Shown here: positions 11,166-37,800 of the stretch, in pieces | How the letters are laid out: every line of letters starts with the position of its first letter | Numbering within the stretch: position 1 is the first letter of the stretch | From: Campylorhamphus procurvoides | Taxonomy: Eukaryota; Chordata; Aves; Passeriformes; Dendrocolaptidae | DNA length: 64,000 nucleotides | Reading direction: 5' to 3' | Assembly: GCA_013396655.1 (NCBI GenBank) | Contig: WBMV01001117.1 | Location: forward strand, 248,001-312,000 | The notes under the pieces: model-generated | The model's database searches: none | Told to the model about the DNA's origin: nothing | What the model saw: the letters and a program-made list of their open reading frames with translations, nothing else | Made by a program: the position numbers and the translations under genes

Positions 11166-12179
11166 TCATGCTGGGCTCACCAAGCTCTTCATGCAGCCTA
11201 AAACCCTGCCTAGGTTGAACTGCCTGAACGCAGTGGAACCCACTAAACTGTGCACAAGCACAAGAATTCATTTTTTAAAAAACCTACGAAGGAGGCTGGA
11301 GAATCCCCCTCTGGCCAGGGGGGTCCAGGGGGCTCCTCAGCACAGCCAAGAGCAGGAGTGGGTTCAACACTCGTGGCCACTGGTTTTGGGGTCTGATGCT
11401 CAGTTTCAGCTAAATTTGGGGTTCCCTGAGACTTTCTGCTGTGTCAGGGAATTAATTTGCTATTTATAGGTAAGCTTCACAGCACCCCAGATGTGATTTC
11501 AAGTGTTAAAAGCCTCAGTCATCTTTCCAAGTAGGAGTCAGTCTGGTTACTATGTATATTTTGAAAATACATTGTTTTCCAGGGGAAATTAAGTGTATAA
11601 CTGGTGTTAGAGTTCTGGTGCAATGTTTTGTGTAATTTGAAACACATAATCAGTCAGGACAGTTGTATTTCTTCCAGAGAGGCCTTTGAATTCAAAACTG
11701 CCCCTCTGTGCACTCTAGGACTCTGGACAGAATCACAGTCAAGTACAGGAGTGACTTTTCCATGAATTTACAATCTGCTGAGTCCAAAGGACTTGTGAAC
11801 GTTCTTGGTTTCTTTGTTTTATTCTGGTCAAAAAACAAGTTATCCAGTAGAGATCTACATTTCTTCCTGAAAAAACCCCACCAAATCAAACACCAAAAAA
11901 TGCCAAACAATAAAAACCTCCCCCCAAAATAGTGACACAAACAATATTTTTAAATGGGTTTTCTTTCATTCAGAAACTCATAAAAGTTTCTGTATTTGAT
12001 TTCCATACTAGCATAAGACTTAGAATGGCAATCATTTATATGAAAGTACAATATAGACCAATGTGTTGAAAATGGGCCACAATACCTCATGAACTAACTC
12101 TGGTTTCATTCCTCAAATTCTACTGAAACTATTGAGACACCAAGACCAGTAGTACTGGGCACAGTGTCTAACTACATCT

Positions 12180-12310
12180 ATAGAATCACTGAATATCCTG
12201 AGTTGGAAGGGACCCACAAGAACCATCAAGTCCAGCTCCTGGGTCTGCACAGGGCAACTCCAAAAATTATACCACGTGCCTGAGAGTGTTGTTCAAACAC
12301 CAAAATGATG
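12180..12310 (-). mobile_element. CR1 3'-end fragment, antisense
   Basis: 'tagaatcactgaatatcct', 'gagttggaagggacccaca' and 'agtgttgttcaaacacc' form the complement of a CR1 3' end. It belongs to the same subfamily pattern as the copy at 10.3 kb, truncated after about 130 bp. Confidence 0.85.
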
Positions 12311-12961
12311 CTTCCACTGTTTGCTGAACTGCTAACAGTTTGCAGGGACAATCACAGAGATTTGATACAGGTTATTGTGATTTGGTTTTTTTCTGTGGAG
12401 GGAATTAGCCCAGTCTTGTGGTTTGTGGAGTGGAAGCTGCAGTTGTAATTCACAGTAACTCCCAAAACTCTCTTCTGAGCTCTGAAGTCTGACTCCTGCC
12501 ACACTTTCTTTAGTTGTAAAGGTTTCTGCTTGGGCTTTTTCTGCAAATACTTGCAAGTGTATTCTTAAGGATGTTCAGCAGACAATTTTTATTGAAAACG
12601 TATGGTTTTTCCTTTCTCTTTAACGGAACTCCTCTGCAAATATTCATTAGCTGTACACTCTGATGTCTCTGGGGTATATGGGAGAATCAGAATGTAATCC
12701 CAGTAGGAAAAAGAGCCCTGTTGGGACAGAGGGCAGCAGATCACACGTGTTTCATTATTATGGCATAGGAGAAGCATGGATGGATCTTGGCTGTCTGAGA
12801 ACTGGCTGAATTATGAAGAAAGAGTTAAAAGCACTATTCTGCTTGTGGAGAAGGAGTGCTCTGAAACACTGATCTCAAATATGAAGTAGATTTGAAAGAC
12901 AACAGTTCATGTTGTAGCAGCGCTGCTGACGCTGTCACTAAAGGGTAAATTTAAGGTGACT

Positions 12962-13025
12962 TTCACAGAATCACAGAATATTCTGAGTTAGAAGGGACCC
13001 ACAAAGATCAAGTCCAGCTTTTCCC
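12962..13025 (-). mobile_element. CR1 3'-end fragment, antisense
   Basis: The hallmark 'acagaatcacagaatattc', followed by 'gttagaagggacccacaaa', marks a 5'-truncated CR1 insertion in antisense orientation. Only the last 60 or so bases of the element remain. Confidence 0.8.
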
Positions 13026-16000
13026 AAGGGCTGATTACATTTGACATGTGCCACCACCCCCCCACTGAAGGGCAGCTGCAGAAATGCTATTGCAGCTCTC
13101 TAAGTCAGCCTTGAGTGGTGACATCTCTTAATTGCTCTGCACGACTCAGCCTCAACAACATCTGCTACTGATCAGTGATCTCCTGTTTGTAAGCTATGCA
13201 GGGAAAATAATTGTCTGCTCTGTACCAGTATACCTGAGCATCCTGCAGGGACAGAGCTGGTACACCTGCCTGTCTGCTGACTTGTTACCCAACAGAATGG
13301 TGCTGAGTGTTTTATTAGTTTCAGAGCAGTAAGCCTTGAGGAAGATCTCTTGGTGATTTGGAAGTAGCAGAAAGGCTAAGATCTGATCTGGCAAAGCTTG
13401 CTGGCCTTGAGCATTCCTGAAAATTAATGCTTAGGAGTTTTAAAGTTAGTTAATGAGATTCTGAATGTGAAAATGCAACTCAATCCCAAAACACTAAAGG
13501 TAATTGTGAAAGACAGTGATTTTGATTTATCCTTGAAAACCTTTTTGTGAAAAAAAACCCAGGGAATAAAAATTACAGTCTTTTTCTTGCTACTGTTCTT
13601 CTCCCGTGCCTGTATGAATATTGCAGACAAGTTGTCTGGTTGATAGCTTTATCACTTACAGCACAAAGAAAAATTGCATTTCATTTTTTTTTATCAACAG
13701 TTTCCATTTCCAGTAAGCAAGTTCAAGGAGCAAAATGGGCTGTTGTTTTTAAATCTGTCTTTCCTACATTCTGTTTCAACCAGCGCTGCAAGAAGTCAGG
13801 GCAGGCACAGAAGGACTTTGGCCATAGTTCACCTTCATCACTTCTACATTTTAGAGTTCAGAAATTTTCTGAGCCAAAATTTCCATCTGGATCTTAATGT
13901 TTAACAGCTGTCACTAAGCCCACTCTTCAGGAGGTTTTCCAGGTCCTTCTCAAAACCAGTAACATTTAATTTCTTATTTTGGCTAGCCAAGTCTATAACT
14001 GAGTAATTATAAAAATATGTTCCATCAAGTTTGTTTTCAGTTTGCTGTCTGTTAATTTCCTTCGTGTCTTCTATGTCTAATTTTAAAAAAAAGTCATGAA
14101 TAACCATGCCCTATTGATTTTCTGAATAACATCCATGACTACAGATTTCTATCATCCTCCCTCATTTTTCATTCAAGCTGATATATTTTGTTCACATTGA
14201 AGCACTCCTTTGCAGTGTGTCCTGATCCTCCACCTGTGCCCCATCCCACTGCATGGCATGGGAAACCACGTGGGAATGGAGGGAGCACTGGGCTCCCCAA
14301 GAGCTCTGTGCAGCAGGAGTCTGTGTGGCTGAGTGTACCCTAAGCCTCAGACGTCCTTTTCCATATCTCTTACAGTCCACAACATCCTTCCTGAAGGTGG
14401 CTGGCCAGTACCTCAGCTGGAGGTATGTTATTCATCTGGACAGCACAAATCTAAAGGTTTTTCCTTCTTGGTCCCTTTCCTAGCAATTCTTGACATCCAA
14501 TTTGCCATTACTACTGAAGTACCAAAGTGGTGCTTTCAGGGAACTGTTCATAAATGGGTCACAGCATCCCTCCCCTGAGTGCCTACAAAAGGTATACATT
14601 TACCTTTTTAATACTACACTAAGCAATTACAGAATTAAAGATTTTTTGTTTGTTTCTGATTCATCTGATTCATCTGTAAGACAATCATAATAACTGTTTA
14701 TCTGTCAGTCAATGCTTTCAAATGCTTCAAAATATGATTAGAAACAAATAGGTAGACTGGAATAAAAATCACAGACAGTGTAAGTCAGACATTGCAACTC
14801 GATGCTGCATGCTTTCTTAAAAGGAAAATAATTAAAAAGCTTCGAACAGAGCAAATTGAGAAAAATTCTGCCTTCTGTTTTAGGCAGGTCAAAACAAAAA
14901 TATACAGGATAGCTGATTTGGCTTTGTGAATCTAAATATTCATCAGCCTTACCTCTTCCTCTCTCTGCCTTGCTTTGCAGGCAACCTTTACCCACCTACA
15001 GTAACAAGTCAAAGTATTCCATTTTAGGAACAGGTGGCAGATAAATGGCAATCCAGGAGATTATATTAGCTGTTAGATTGTTCCAAATGCCTAACAGTAG
15101 GTTCCCATAAGCATCAGAAAGGCCTTAAAATATTTAATCCTTCCCTTCAGCTTCACTTATATCAAAGGCCACCCTGTTGTAGTAAAAATTTCTCATTTGT
15201 TCTATTCATTCATTATTAGGCCATTTAGAAATAAACGCAGTACCTAGAGGTGGGACCCTGGCTCTTTCACCTCTTTAAATTAAGTGTTTTCTTAATTGTA
15301 TTGATATAAAATGAGTGGATCTTAGCCAACTCGTGATTCTTCTCTAATGTTCTTATGCTAAAACAGTTAAAGGAATATTATGGAAACTCTTTTAAGTGGA
15401 AGGTATATAATAGCAGCTGATGTAGTTGTCCATGTGCCAGCATGCAGCCTGTGTTAAGTTGGATGGAGTATCAGGATGCACAGACATCCTCCCTCGGGCC
15501 AGGGGTGAAGCACAGCACCCCAAATGCTCGGTCCCACTGCACTGTCCTTTCTGTGCTCTCCAATATGGATTTGAAGATAAAACAACCCCAAACCCTTGAA
15601 TAAACTTGCTTTTTCTGAAAGGGCTCAGGGCTGACTTCAGTACCCTCTTCTTGTCATCTAGTGCATCAGCCTTACCAGACCACATGTTTATAACTTGGAC
15701 CAAAGGGCTACACCGGGCTCAGACACTATCAGCTTGCAAGGGCATGTTGTTTTACAAAGACTTGTTAGCACAGAGTTTGTGCCTTTATCTTGAAGAGTTG
15801 GTTTGTGCATCAAAAAAATGTTTGATAAACCAGTGATGTGCGGGATTAAGCGCTGGCTCTGGAGGAATGCTGCTGTTAAACCAAGGCTCTGCCATTCTGG
15901 CACCACAGCTGGTGACCACTCTTAAATTAGTATGGTGTGGCTGAGCTTCACAGCGTGTTTCTGCTCTGCCAGCTCTGAGAAACACCAGTGCTGCTCAGCA

Positions 16001-19000
16001 GATCGGAGCACCCGAAGGTCCCCCTCACACTAGAGGGCACTCTCAAAACTATAAATTATTTTTTGCTGTTGCGAAGATGTTATTGTTCTGCTGACAGGGT
16101 TTACAAAGGGTTTGTTTTCTCTAAGGTGTTTTTTTCACAGTTGTTGTTGTTTCTGGCCTTTCCAGTAGTGTGCCTTCAGTTCTGTTGCACAGTTTCCTCT
16201 CATTTCACTTCTTTCCAGATTATTTTAATCTGTCATGAAGAAAGGAAACTGAGCTCTGACAGTGATAGCAGTCATTCCTGACCTAATGTGGTGCCAAGAG
16301 TTCTGCTTTATTTCTCTGCAGGCGACAATGTTTTTAATTTAATACTAGGTGGTTGTCCTAGGAATTCTTTAAATCTGTGTCCAAGTCATGTTATTACATT
16401 ATTCAATGTGGCTTTACTTGGAGAGGCTCTGAGAGGTAGCTCTGCCCTTTCACTAGCACTGCACAGTACAAAACATCCTCTCCCACACTCGGCATGGGAA
16501 GGGCTGAACAAAACCTTCCTCCCTCCGCATTGCAGCTGCATCCAGTCCCAAACTTGTTAGTTTGTTGTGGAAATGAATCCTTGCTTCCAGACACCTTTGT
16601 ATGTTGTTCCTCACATGCTCTATCCATTCTCTAAAGCAGCTGGAATAACTCAGGGTACATCCATTCAGCTCCAAGGGGCTATGCCAGGCTCTCTGCACTC
16701 ACCCTGTCTAACAAACCAGCCCCAGCAGCAGCTCACAAAGTGTATTTATTTTAAATATGTGTGGCTGTGTTGTCAGCCCTGGACAGAGAAGATCTCTGTG
16801 AAGAAAACATTCCCTGAACGTTGCCAGGATAGCATGCCACAGTGACAGGGACCATCACAAGGGCTAATGTGGAAATTTTCCTAGCACAGCCCTTTTGGTT
16901 GAAATCTGTTTACACTGGCAAGTCTTGAAGGCACTCATTCTCTTTGCTCTCTGCTGAGCAGTTCGCATGAGTGCTGTGGTATGAGCTATAAAAGTAATGC
17001 TCAGTCCTAGGCTTACCATCCAGGGTGCCAATTAATACTATGAGACTTTTTGTGCTGCTGGCATGTTTCCCCTGCATGGAAATCATCAATGTATTTTGCG
17101 TAGGGCTCAGGCTTCCATCAGTACCAGCTTTGGTATTTTAATTATATAGTGTGGGGCAAATCAATCTCTAATAGACAAAATGCCTTATCCCATTTGTAAT
17201 GCCTTAACTAGATAACATCTTTTGTTTCTTTCACCTGACCTCTTTTCCAGGTATATTAAAATGCATTATCACTAATTCTATATATTTATGTTCAGTAGGT
17301 TCCTGCCATGAATATGTATTCATCTTTTTTCTTTTCCTTTTTTTTTCCTGCCTGAGGATTTCAGAGAAGATACTGGTGTGAGATAATCCTGTCTTTTTCT
17401 TCTTTCCTGTCTGCAAGATTTAGTTATAAGACTTCAAGATTGCTGCTGAAGGTGTTAAATATTGGCTCTGTTTCTAAAACTGATTCTTTATCACTATCTA
17501 AACTCCAGAATGAGCTACCTACATAAAAAACATATCACCACTGAAACCAGTTCAAATATAAAACTGCAATATTGGCACTGAATAATGAAGGAGAGTAGCC
17601 TGACATTCCTCCTAGCTCTTCAAAATTCACAGTCACCTCAGTTTGTACCTGACACCTGCTGTTCTTTAGGCCAAGTTCAGCACCCAGCTCATGAGATTCC
17701 TGCTGTTTTATTTCAACTCCAAACCCAGTTCTCCTGGCAAAGTTGGAGATGCTACTTATTTCAGTACCCAATACAGCCAAGTAGGCATAGTCCCTGAAGG
17801 CATATTCTCATTTTTTTCTTCTGCAGAATGTATATACTTAAAATCAGTGGACCAAATCCTCGGGAAATGGGTTTGATATCTTAGTTCCCTGTTCCAGTAA
17901 TCTCCTTTAGAAGCTATAGATAGAAACTTAATGCTGTTTCAGAATGGCAAGGCAAAGCTTTTTGTGAACTTACTCAGTAAATGTCTTCAAACGGATTTCA
18001 TCTCACATAGACATGATGGAGGCCCCATTGGTACAGCTACAAACTGCACTCCTGAATTCTCAGAGAATGGCTCTATGCAATTGCAGGGCAGGAACAAATG
18101 TTTCTAATAACGCTTCAGGTTGAAAGTGGTATTGTGTTACCTGAGAAATGAAAGTGAAATACTTTCAAAGGAGGCAGGGGAAAAAAATGATGCTGACAAC
18201 CAGAGGGTTAATAGCCTAAACTCAGTAGTTTGCAAGACTTCATCCATGTTTTCAAGGAAAGGCTCACTAGAAACATGAAGGTAAATGCAAAATGGGATAA
18301 AATGCAAAACAGATTTAACCACAGATGACCTCTGAGTATCTTGGATAGTATTTTATGTTATGGATAAAGGAAATGCAGTGGTTATAATCTATTTAGACTT
18401 CATTAAGCATTAGATATAGAAACATATAGGAAATAATTACTTACTAGTTAGGGATCAGTATAAAGTGAACAAAGAACAGGATAAGAGGAGGTGGAACAGC
18501 TGATATTCAAACCTGTGTCTATATTAGCCAGCAGTGCAGCACTACAGGAACAGACACACAAGGCACTGGTGCTCAGTATCCAATATCCACACTGCAGGTG
18601 GAGGGTGGCTGCTGACCAGCCCTTGTCAGGTCCCATGGACTGAGCTCTGAAGAGCATCTGGAGCATAGCAGGGCACTACTGGTGAGCATTTCCTGTTTGG
18701 TTTCATGGGAAAGGAATCCAGCTTCCACACTGGATGCACTACTTTGTAGTGCAAACCAACCTGGAACAGTGATAATGGAAGCCCTAACGGTACTTGTCTG
18801 CAACCTACTCACATTTTAGAAGTGATAATTATTTATCTGAGCCAGCATCTACCTTTCTTTTCTATCACAGTGTTGATGATAAAGACCCACATGGAGTTCA
18901 CATCAGTAGTTCTGTGCCAGCTGTTCTGGCAAGAACATTTTTGCATCTATTAGAAAATGTATTTTTCCTTCATAAAACCATCAGTCACTCAGGCCAGCAA

Positions 19001-20449
19001 AGTAAAGACAACCACAAATCTCAGTGGTAAAGATGGATCCCTGCTCAGTTTGTAAATGGGAAAGGGTGGCAAAGTTTACATAGAACATGGGAAAAAAGGC
19101 CAAACACTGAAAATCTATAGACTGAAAATAACTGTTCATTCAGTAATGCTGCTAGTTATTTTCTAAAATTCATGAAATATTAAACCAGGTTTTTGTATGA
19201 AGTGTATATCATTAAAAAATAAAAGACAAATAGAGACCAAGCACTACTACTTTAAATTTGTTTTAATACATCTTTAAGGACAAAATAAACAGGTGTGGAT
19301 CAAAAATCATCTGAAACAAATCTGCAAAAGGTGTAAGTATAGATTGCACATTACTATGGAAATGCTTAATTTTCATTCCTTTTATAAAGTGCATTATGCC
19401 AGAACTGTAAGACCATATTTAGCCAAATTAAAAAAATTACAAAAGCTTAAAAATCCTATCCTGTAAGTGTTAGGAAGCATACACCTGACTAGAAGGCCAT
19501 ATTGTAAGGGTAGCTGTGAGAAAATGTGTCAAACACATTGCAATGCAGGAGTGAATCAGTGACTGCTACTTTTAAAAAACTATAATCTTTTCTACAAATC
19601 ATGACATTTTGGTAAATGTTTACCCTTATTCTTCCACTCAGATACTGAATGGGATGATGCATCAACCAGTTTTAGCCATTATTATTGCATTTGGATGGGA
19701 AGAAAGAAGTAGTTCAATTCCTCACAGTGACAGTTATTAAATGAAATTCCAAACAATAAAAATAGGGAATGGGAAACAGCCAAAATGAAGGGAAATCTAC
19801 ATTAAAATGTTCTTATTAAGCATTGTGTCACTCAGTAGATTAAAGAGCTTTTTGATAAAAGCCTGAACTTATTCACATTTAACTCAATGACAACACATGA
19901 AATTTAATTGGAGTAGAACTTTCATTTAAAATGTCCATGCTATGAAATGAAATGTCTATTATTTTTATGGTAACAGAGTCATGGAATAATTGCCTATTAC
20001 ATCATGCCCACTGACAACATCACTGGGTTTCTTGATGAACCCTTGAAAGCAAAGACAGGCCATGTGGATCTATTGGATACTTAATGGAAAATAAAAAGAT
20101 TAGGTGAACAAGAGAAAGTAATCCTGTGAAAATTAAGCTACAAAACCTATTATCATCAATATGCCAAATACTCAGTTTAGAGTTGATAATTTAATCCAGT
20201 TATTCAGCACACAGAGTGGCTTGTTAGTAATTTTCGACTCTGCCTATAAATCAACTAAAGCTTAAATACAGCGGCAACTTCCCAGCACAAATGCACTGAT
20301 GAAGATGGGGTCAAGAAAAGGAACAGTTCTAGATCATTCAGAAGGCAAATGTCACAAGGTTAAGCCATGTGAAAACAAAACTTAATTACTATACCTCCAA
20401 GCATCTTTATGCTTAAATTACCTCATATAAATGAGGCACATTTCACAGT

Positions 20450-20765
20450 GCTTGTAATAATTAGCACTTACCAAGCACCTTTCAGAAGTGCTTTGCAAAC
20501 ATTAAATAAGGTCAGAAATCTCATTGCTCTTTCACTAGAATACCCATAAATATGATGGGGAGAGCTTCCTCATCAATTCAGCACAAGAACTGCAGAGCTC
20601 AACCCTGGGACCTCCAAAAGGCAGTGAGTATGTTTCCCTAATTGCTATTTTTACAGATTGCAAAAACAGCTGCAGAGAGATTAAATGATTTGTCAAAGAT
20701 AGACAAAGAAGTTGAAACTGAATTAAGGATTCACAGCTTTGGGCTCTGGTTTTTGGAGGTTTTAT
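20450..20765 (+). mobile_element. Ancient SINE/LINE (MIR/L2-type) relic
   Basis: 'gcacttaccaagcaccttt' and 'agtgctttgcaaacattaa', then 'tttttacagattgcaaaaa' and 'gagagattaaatgatttgt', resemble the amniote-wide repeat. That repeat reads 'tttacagatggggaaactg' and then 'gagaggttaagtgacttg'. The copy is strongly decayed, which suggests an insertion older than birds. The family assignment is from memory and uncertain. Confidence 0.45.
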
Positions 20766-21374
20766 GTCAGATAAAAATGGTATTTGCTTGTGGCATAAAG
20801 CCAGAGTCTGTGATGAACTGAGGCATGAAGAGATGGCACCACAGCTGGGGGGTGTCAGAGTTCTGCCTTAAAAGCAGCAATACAACCATAAACAGTTACA
20901 TTTAGCGCTTTGTACTGGTACCTTTTTTATACCCTCAGAATTACCATCTCAGAAAAGGGCTACTTTCACACACTGCAAAATGGCATTACTGAGGTTGTGA
21001 TGCCATTTCCACAGCCCCTGGAAATGATACAAAAATACTGTCATGGCTCTCTGAGACATATATAGAAAAGGAACATTTATTTGAAAAACTTTGCAGTTAG
21101 GGAATAACCCCATCTCTAGTGTATTCTTTTCCTCTACAAGAGGTAGGCCTTTTTTGAGAGCTCTTGATGCATAATCATTATAAATTAGAAGATCCACAAA
21201 GAAATCCAAGTGTATTCTTGAAGAATCTGGGACCTCTCCATGGCTTCTACATGTTCCAACCCTGGCTGCCCCAAGTCACGTCCTTCTATAAATAAGCATT
21301 ACATTTTGCTGAGGAAGGTCAAAATGTGTGAGGGGTGTAAATACTGCAGCAGTCATCATTGAGTCATGCATTGA

Positions 21375-21380
21375 TTTATT
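21375..21380 (-). terminator. ADSS1: Candidate ADSS1 polyadenylation signal
   Basis: This is the first canonical AATAAA (TTTATT on the plus strand) downstream of the ADSS1 stop. It gives a 3' untranslated region of about 0.98 kb. A second candidate lies at 21,076-21,081. Transcript data are needed to choose between them. Confidence 0.4.
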
Positions 21381-22364
21381 CTTGGAAACCGAGTAGCTGT
21401 GGAAGCAAGTTCCTTACAGATCTGCAAGTCCTAAGTTCCTCAACAGAATACTACAGTAAAACTTGGGAAACTACAGTCACAGCACTAGCAGGAAGAGATG
21501 TCCCAGGTTCGGAGAAAACATACTGTGCTGTCTCAGCTCCACTCAGCCTGTGTGTTTTGTAACCTGAGGACTTTTTTCCTTTCGCCTTCACACGCTCATT
21601 TCCCTACTGCATAAAATAAAGGCTGCACACCTGACAGTCTTCAAGCTGTTAGTACACAGGGGATTTCAAAGAATTATTAGACAGGTCAGCTTTCTCCATT
21701 TGGCCCCTCTATAGATGTTATCTTGTTTACTAGGATAGGCTTTATGATAAATATATTTTAGCTGCTCTCCATTCATTTCAGTAGGCTATTAAAAATCATT
21801 GTAGAAAAATTACAGATAATTGTGTTTGCTTTGCTTTGTGCAGTCAAAAATACCTATGTAACTTTGCTGTATTTTAGAAACTGAAAATCTTTATAATTCA
21901 TCCAATTTCAGTGGGTGGTACCTGTCTTAGTACTGCCAACTCAGATACACAGGCATTTTAACATTTGAAGTCGAAGAAAAAATCCAAGCTTCACAATTCT
22001 AAAGTCACCCAGTAACTACTGGAAAAGGCTTAATACTGGTTTCAGTAAGAAGAAGTAACTCTATACAGGTGTAAAGTACTTTCAAAAAGTAACATGGATC
22101 AAATTTTAAAAATCTATTATTTTCTTATTTTGTTAGGAATACTTTTTGGACTTTTTTTGATGATGGCCAACAAGAAGATTTTACACTGAATTTACTGAGA
22201 ACTTAAAGATAAATAAAATGTTACAATAAAGAATATACGTTGTGTTTCTATTCCATTCCTAGAAGAACGTGTTTGCTTTAAATAGCATTTCCATTTAAAG
22301 GGGAAGCAGTAAGGGACCAATGAACTCCAGGTTGTGCTTCTCATCACTGAAGTTCTTCATTTGT

Positions 22365-34219
<11,855 letters not shown>

Positions 34220-34715
34220 CTGCAACAGAAAGAAACATCTGAAGATTAAGAGTCTTGTATCACCACTCAAAACTCTCACCAGATGATTTGACAAGACCAT
34301 CTTTATTTATTTATACATGTCTTTGGTCACTGCTTTCTCCATCTTGTAGTTTCTTGTGAAAAGGGTTCAGACAGGACAATGAGGGAGCTGAAGGATTTCA
34401 GGGAGACTGTGTAGAATTATGAAGCACAACAATACCATGGAGTCAAGGTAGGGCTGGGGCAGAGTAGGAGTAAATGTGGGAGTGGTGGCAGAAGCTAGAA
34501 GAGAACTGAAGCTTTGTGGGAACAATTCTGGAATTAACTACCACCTTCAGAGTCCTGTCTCTGACGTGCCTACAAAAGTACGTCCTTTTCAGGCATCTTC
34601 TTGGGTTGAAGCCTACAATGCCCAATATTTCCTTTTGAATGGAAGTTCTTCCTGCTGCCAACCCACAAACAGCTACTGCTTCTCTTGGGGTTTAGGACAG
34701 AAGGTCTTTGTAAAT

Positions 34716-34805
34716 AGAACATCCTGAGTTGGAAGGGACTCACAAGGATCATCAAAGTCCAAATCCTGGCCCTACATAAGACCACCCCAAGAAATGGTCA
34801 AGGGA
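34716..34805 (-). mobile_element. CR1 3'-end fragment, antisense
   Basis: 'aacatcctgagttggaagg' and 'gactcacaaggatcatcaa' match the complement of the CR1 3' end and are truncated after about 90 bp. On the minus strand it is in the same sense as ADSS1 and sits in intron 1. Confidence 0.85.
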
Positions 34806-37800
34806 TGATCCTCCCAGTTACCACCACCACTTTATGGAGTCTGCTACAATCCATGACTCACATGACTATCTACCAGAACTGAGAACAGGAGCTGGTATTT
34901 TCCTCAATAAACTGCTTTTCACAAACAGCATCAAAGCAGAATGATGCAACAACACACAGACTTGGAAAGAGGTGAATGAATCAAGGTCATGAGTTGATCT
35001 AACCAGTTTTCTCAGCAGGCTTCATGTTTGTTGCTATTCTCTCATGATATAACTTAATCTTCTATTGATAAGGTTGAGAAATCTGACTACTTGTCTGCTC
35101 TGGTACTACAGGCCTTCAGCTTTCCAAAATGATTAAAAATCTTTGTGGATTTGAAATGATGTCTGAATGATGTAAAACTGTCTAGAATGAGGGCATCTGC
35201 TAGAAGGAGAACTGAGACTGTCACTGGTAATTTGCAGACAATGAAGAAGTGTTGGCTGAATGAGTGCAGTTATATGAAAACTCCAAGAAAGGACAGCCAT
35301 TTATAAAAATGAATATTTTAACACATTATTCCAGTTTCATTTACTCTTCATCTATGCACTTGCCCATTTGTTTGTATGTAAAGCACAGGAAAATGGCAAC
35401 TGACAATCCTTCCAAAGTGTGGATAAATACTGAAACACAACATTAAGAAAATAAAAGGTATTGGTTACAAAAAAAAGAATAATATTTTTTAAGCAGTGTG
35501 ATGGAAGAAAACATTAAAGAAATATCCCTTCAAATATGACAAAAGTAATTTTCATTCTTTGGAAGAGGTGAGCTCAACAATGAATTTTAAACTGATAGGC
35601 TGATAAGGGAGAGCTGAGTAGGAGTCATAACAGAAAAAAATAGGGCACACACAAATTTAATGTGATTTAAAAACTGCTGGGTAGCTCATCCTCAGGATGG
35701 GAAGGACTCTCAAGTATCTGCTAACAGAGAGTTATAACTGGTCCAGAGAATCCTAAAGAAAGTTGAACCACCCTGGGTATCTCACTTGCCTCCCAGACCT
35801 AATAAACCAATTGTAGGAACCTGAAACTAGTTAAAAGTATTGAACTATCTAGAAGGCTAATAAATCAGACAGGAGAGTCCTTTACACGATATTTAAGAAG
35901 TCTGACACAGGATGAATTGTGCTGGTTGAAACACTGGTTTAGTTTATTATAGGGTATGAGGCTGAGAAAAAGGCTAGGAACTTCCCCTGGGACTCCCAGC
36001 TTTTCTTTTCTGTTCTATATCCAACAGCAAGATGGAAACTTTAAAAGAATTAACTCCCTCATTTAACACTGATTTAATCTCTACTACAAACAACAATTTT
36101 CGCATTTCCTCAGAAAATGGGGAACCAGGCTGCTTCAAAAGTACTTGTCACTAATGCTATAGTTATACTCTATTTAATCAACATGAACAAATGGCGCCAG
36201 GCTTGAGGACTCACTGAGATAACAACGCTCATAAATTATAGTCAAAGGTGTTTTCTTGTATCTTAAAACTTCAGAAGGTGGGATACATCAGTATAAGAAT
36301 TCTTATAAAAGGCAGTTCATGCTTTTGGAAGTTTTCCTGAACAACTGATACCCAGGCAAATGCTGTCTTTCTTCAGCAAATGCTTAAAAGGGATGTTAAT
36401 CAAGGAGCTGTGAAAGCTGGCATACATAAAAAAATTTCTGAAGCACAGAAACACCAGAAGTTATGATAAATCCTTAAATGGCCAAAATCTCTGAATCCAC
36501 TATCAGTCCCTTTGGATAAAACTCATGAATTAAGAATTCAGTGAAAGACCTTATAAAACATTTCTCTAATTTAAAGCTAGTATTGACAGCTCTGGAACTG
36601 CTTTTTGCACTGCTCATGTTGGTCTGTGTTTCTTATACAAGTGTCTTCCAAGTACATTTTTACAGCTCTATTAATTACATTTTTATAAATATAATTAAAC
36701 GTGGTAGCAGACCACTGCATTGCCTAATGGACATGACCACTCTTGCAAAACATAACAGTGGCCTGATGAGGTACTTTCTGTTTATTATCTGGTCATCTCA
36801 GTAATTTCTCATTTCCCAGTTACCCAGATATTCTCACAGCATTTTGGCAATCTAATATTAAAGATATTACAGACATCTATTCCTTTTCTAATTTTACTCA
36901 AGTTCTGAGAGCTCACATAGGGCCTGTATGAGCCATTTATTTTGTTAAAGAAATATAAGGGAATCTAAAATCTTGTATGGGCCTAATTTGAAGATTACAT
37001 GTTTAAAGGTGCAGAAAAGTACCTGATACACTGCAGCTGTGTAATCTCCCTCCTTTCCCTCAAAAGGTGTTTCATTAAAGTGATGTGAACACTAATGCAC
37101 TGAGTGACAGTGTTCTCTGGACCCTCTGGATCCTCGTCTTGGGCCATGAAACTTTTAGTTCTGCTGCTTGGCCCTTGCTTCAAATGCAACCCTGCATAAT
37201 GAACTTTCATTTAATATTCAGACTCTGCCATGCACCACTGAGCCCACCTGAATTGTATTTCTTTCACCATATGCAATTTCCTAGGTCACTAGAGATGGTA
37301 TCTGCCTTCTTTTGCAGTTCTTCCAAAACATCTCCAACAAAGGGAGTGTTAAAGCAATAACTTCTGACAGATTAATCACCAGCGTCACTTTTGCACGATC
37401 TATGTTGTGAAATGATGGTATGACCAGAAATAACAATTCGCAATCACTTTCAAAGTCTTGGAAGCCTGGCCATTATTAAACTACTCTGGTGTGGGAAGTT
37501 CTTTTCCCAAGAAGGCACCATTAAGGGAGCTGCTGAAGCTCCAAAAGGCTCAGAGTGCAAGCGGGATGACAGCAGTGACTCGAACATTAGCAACCGCTTC
37601 AATCCCAAACCTCCCTTATTGCTCCTGCAGCGATTCCAACATGATCAACAGCACCTCTGTCCCTTCTGTTCGGACAGTTTAATCTCTAGTAACTCAATTT
37701 AAAAAGTACCACATGCAGGAAACCCTCCAGATGCAGGTGACTGGGGCTATCGATTACAGCAAACGGCAGCAGTGAAGTAGGACTTGTGAACTAGAAAATA

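Larger units (their letters stand above)
9870..21370. other. Intergenic region between SIVA1 and ADSS1
   Basis: No coding exon was recognised here. The sequence is AT-rich and apparently unique, apart from the antisense CR1 fragments and one old SINE/LINE-like relic listed separately. The open frames seen are short or lie on the complement of CR1 copies. The gap of about 12 kb is longer than the human ADSS1-SIVA1 spacing. Confidence 0.6.

Noticed and set aside
10165..11469. Plus-strand frames of 189 and 163 codons
   Set aside because: They lie largely on the complement of a CR1 LINE copy. The sequence reads naturally as antisense CR1, so the frames are shadows.
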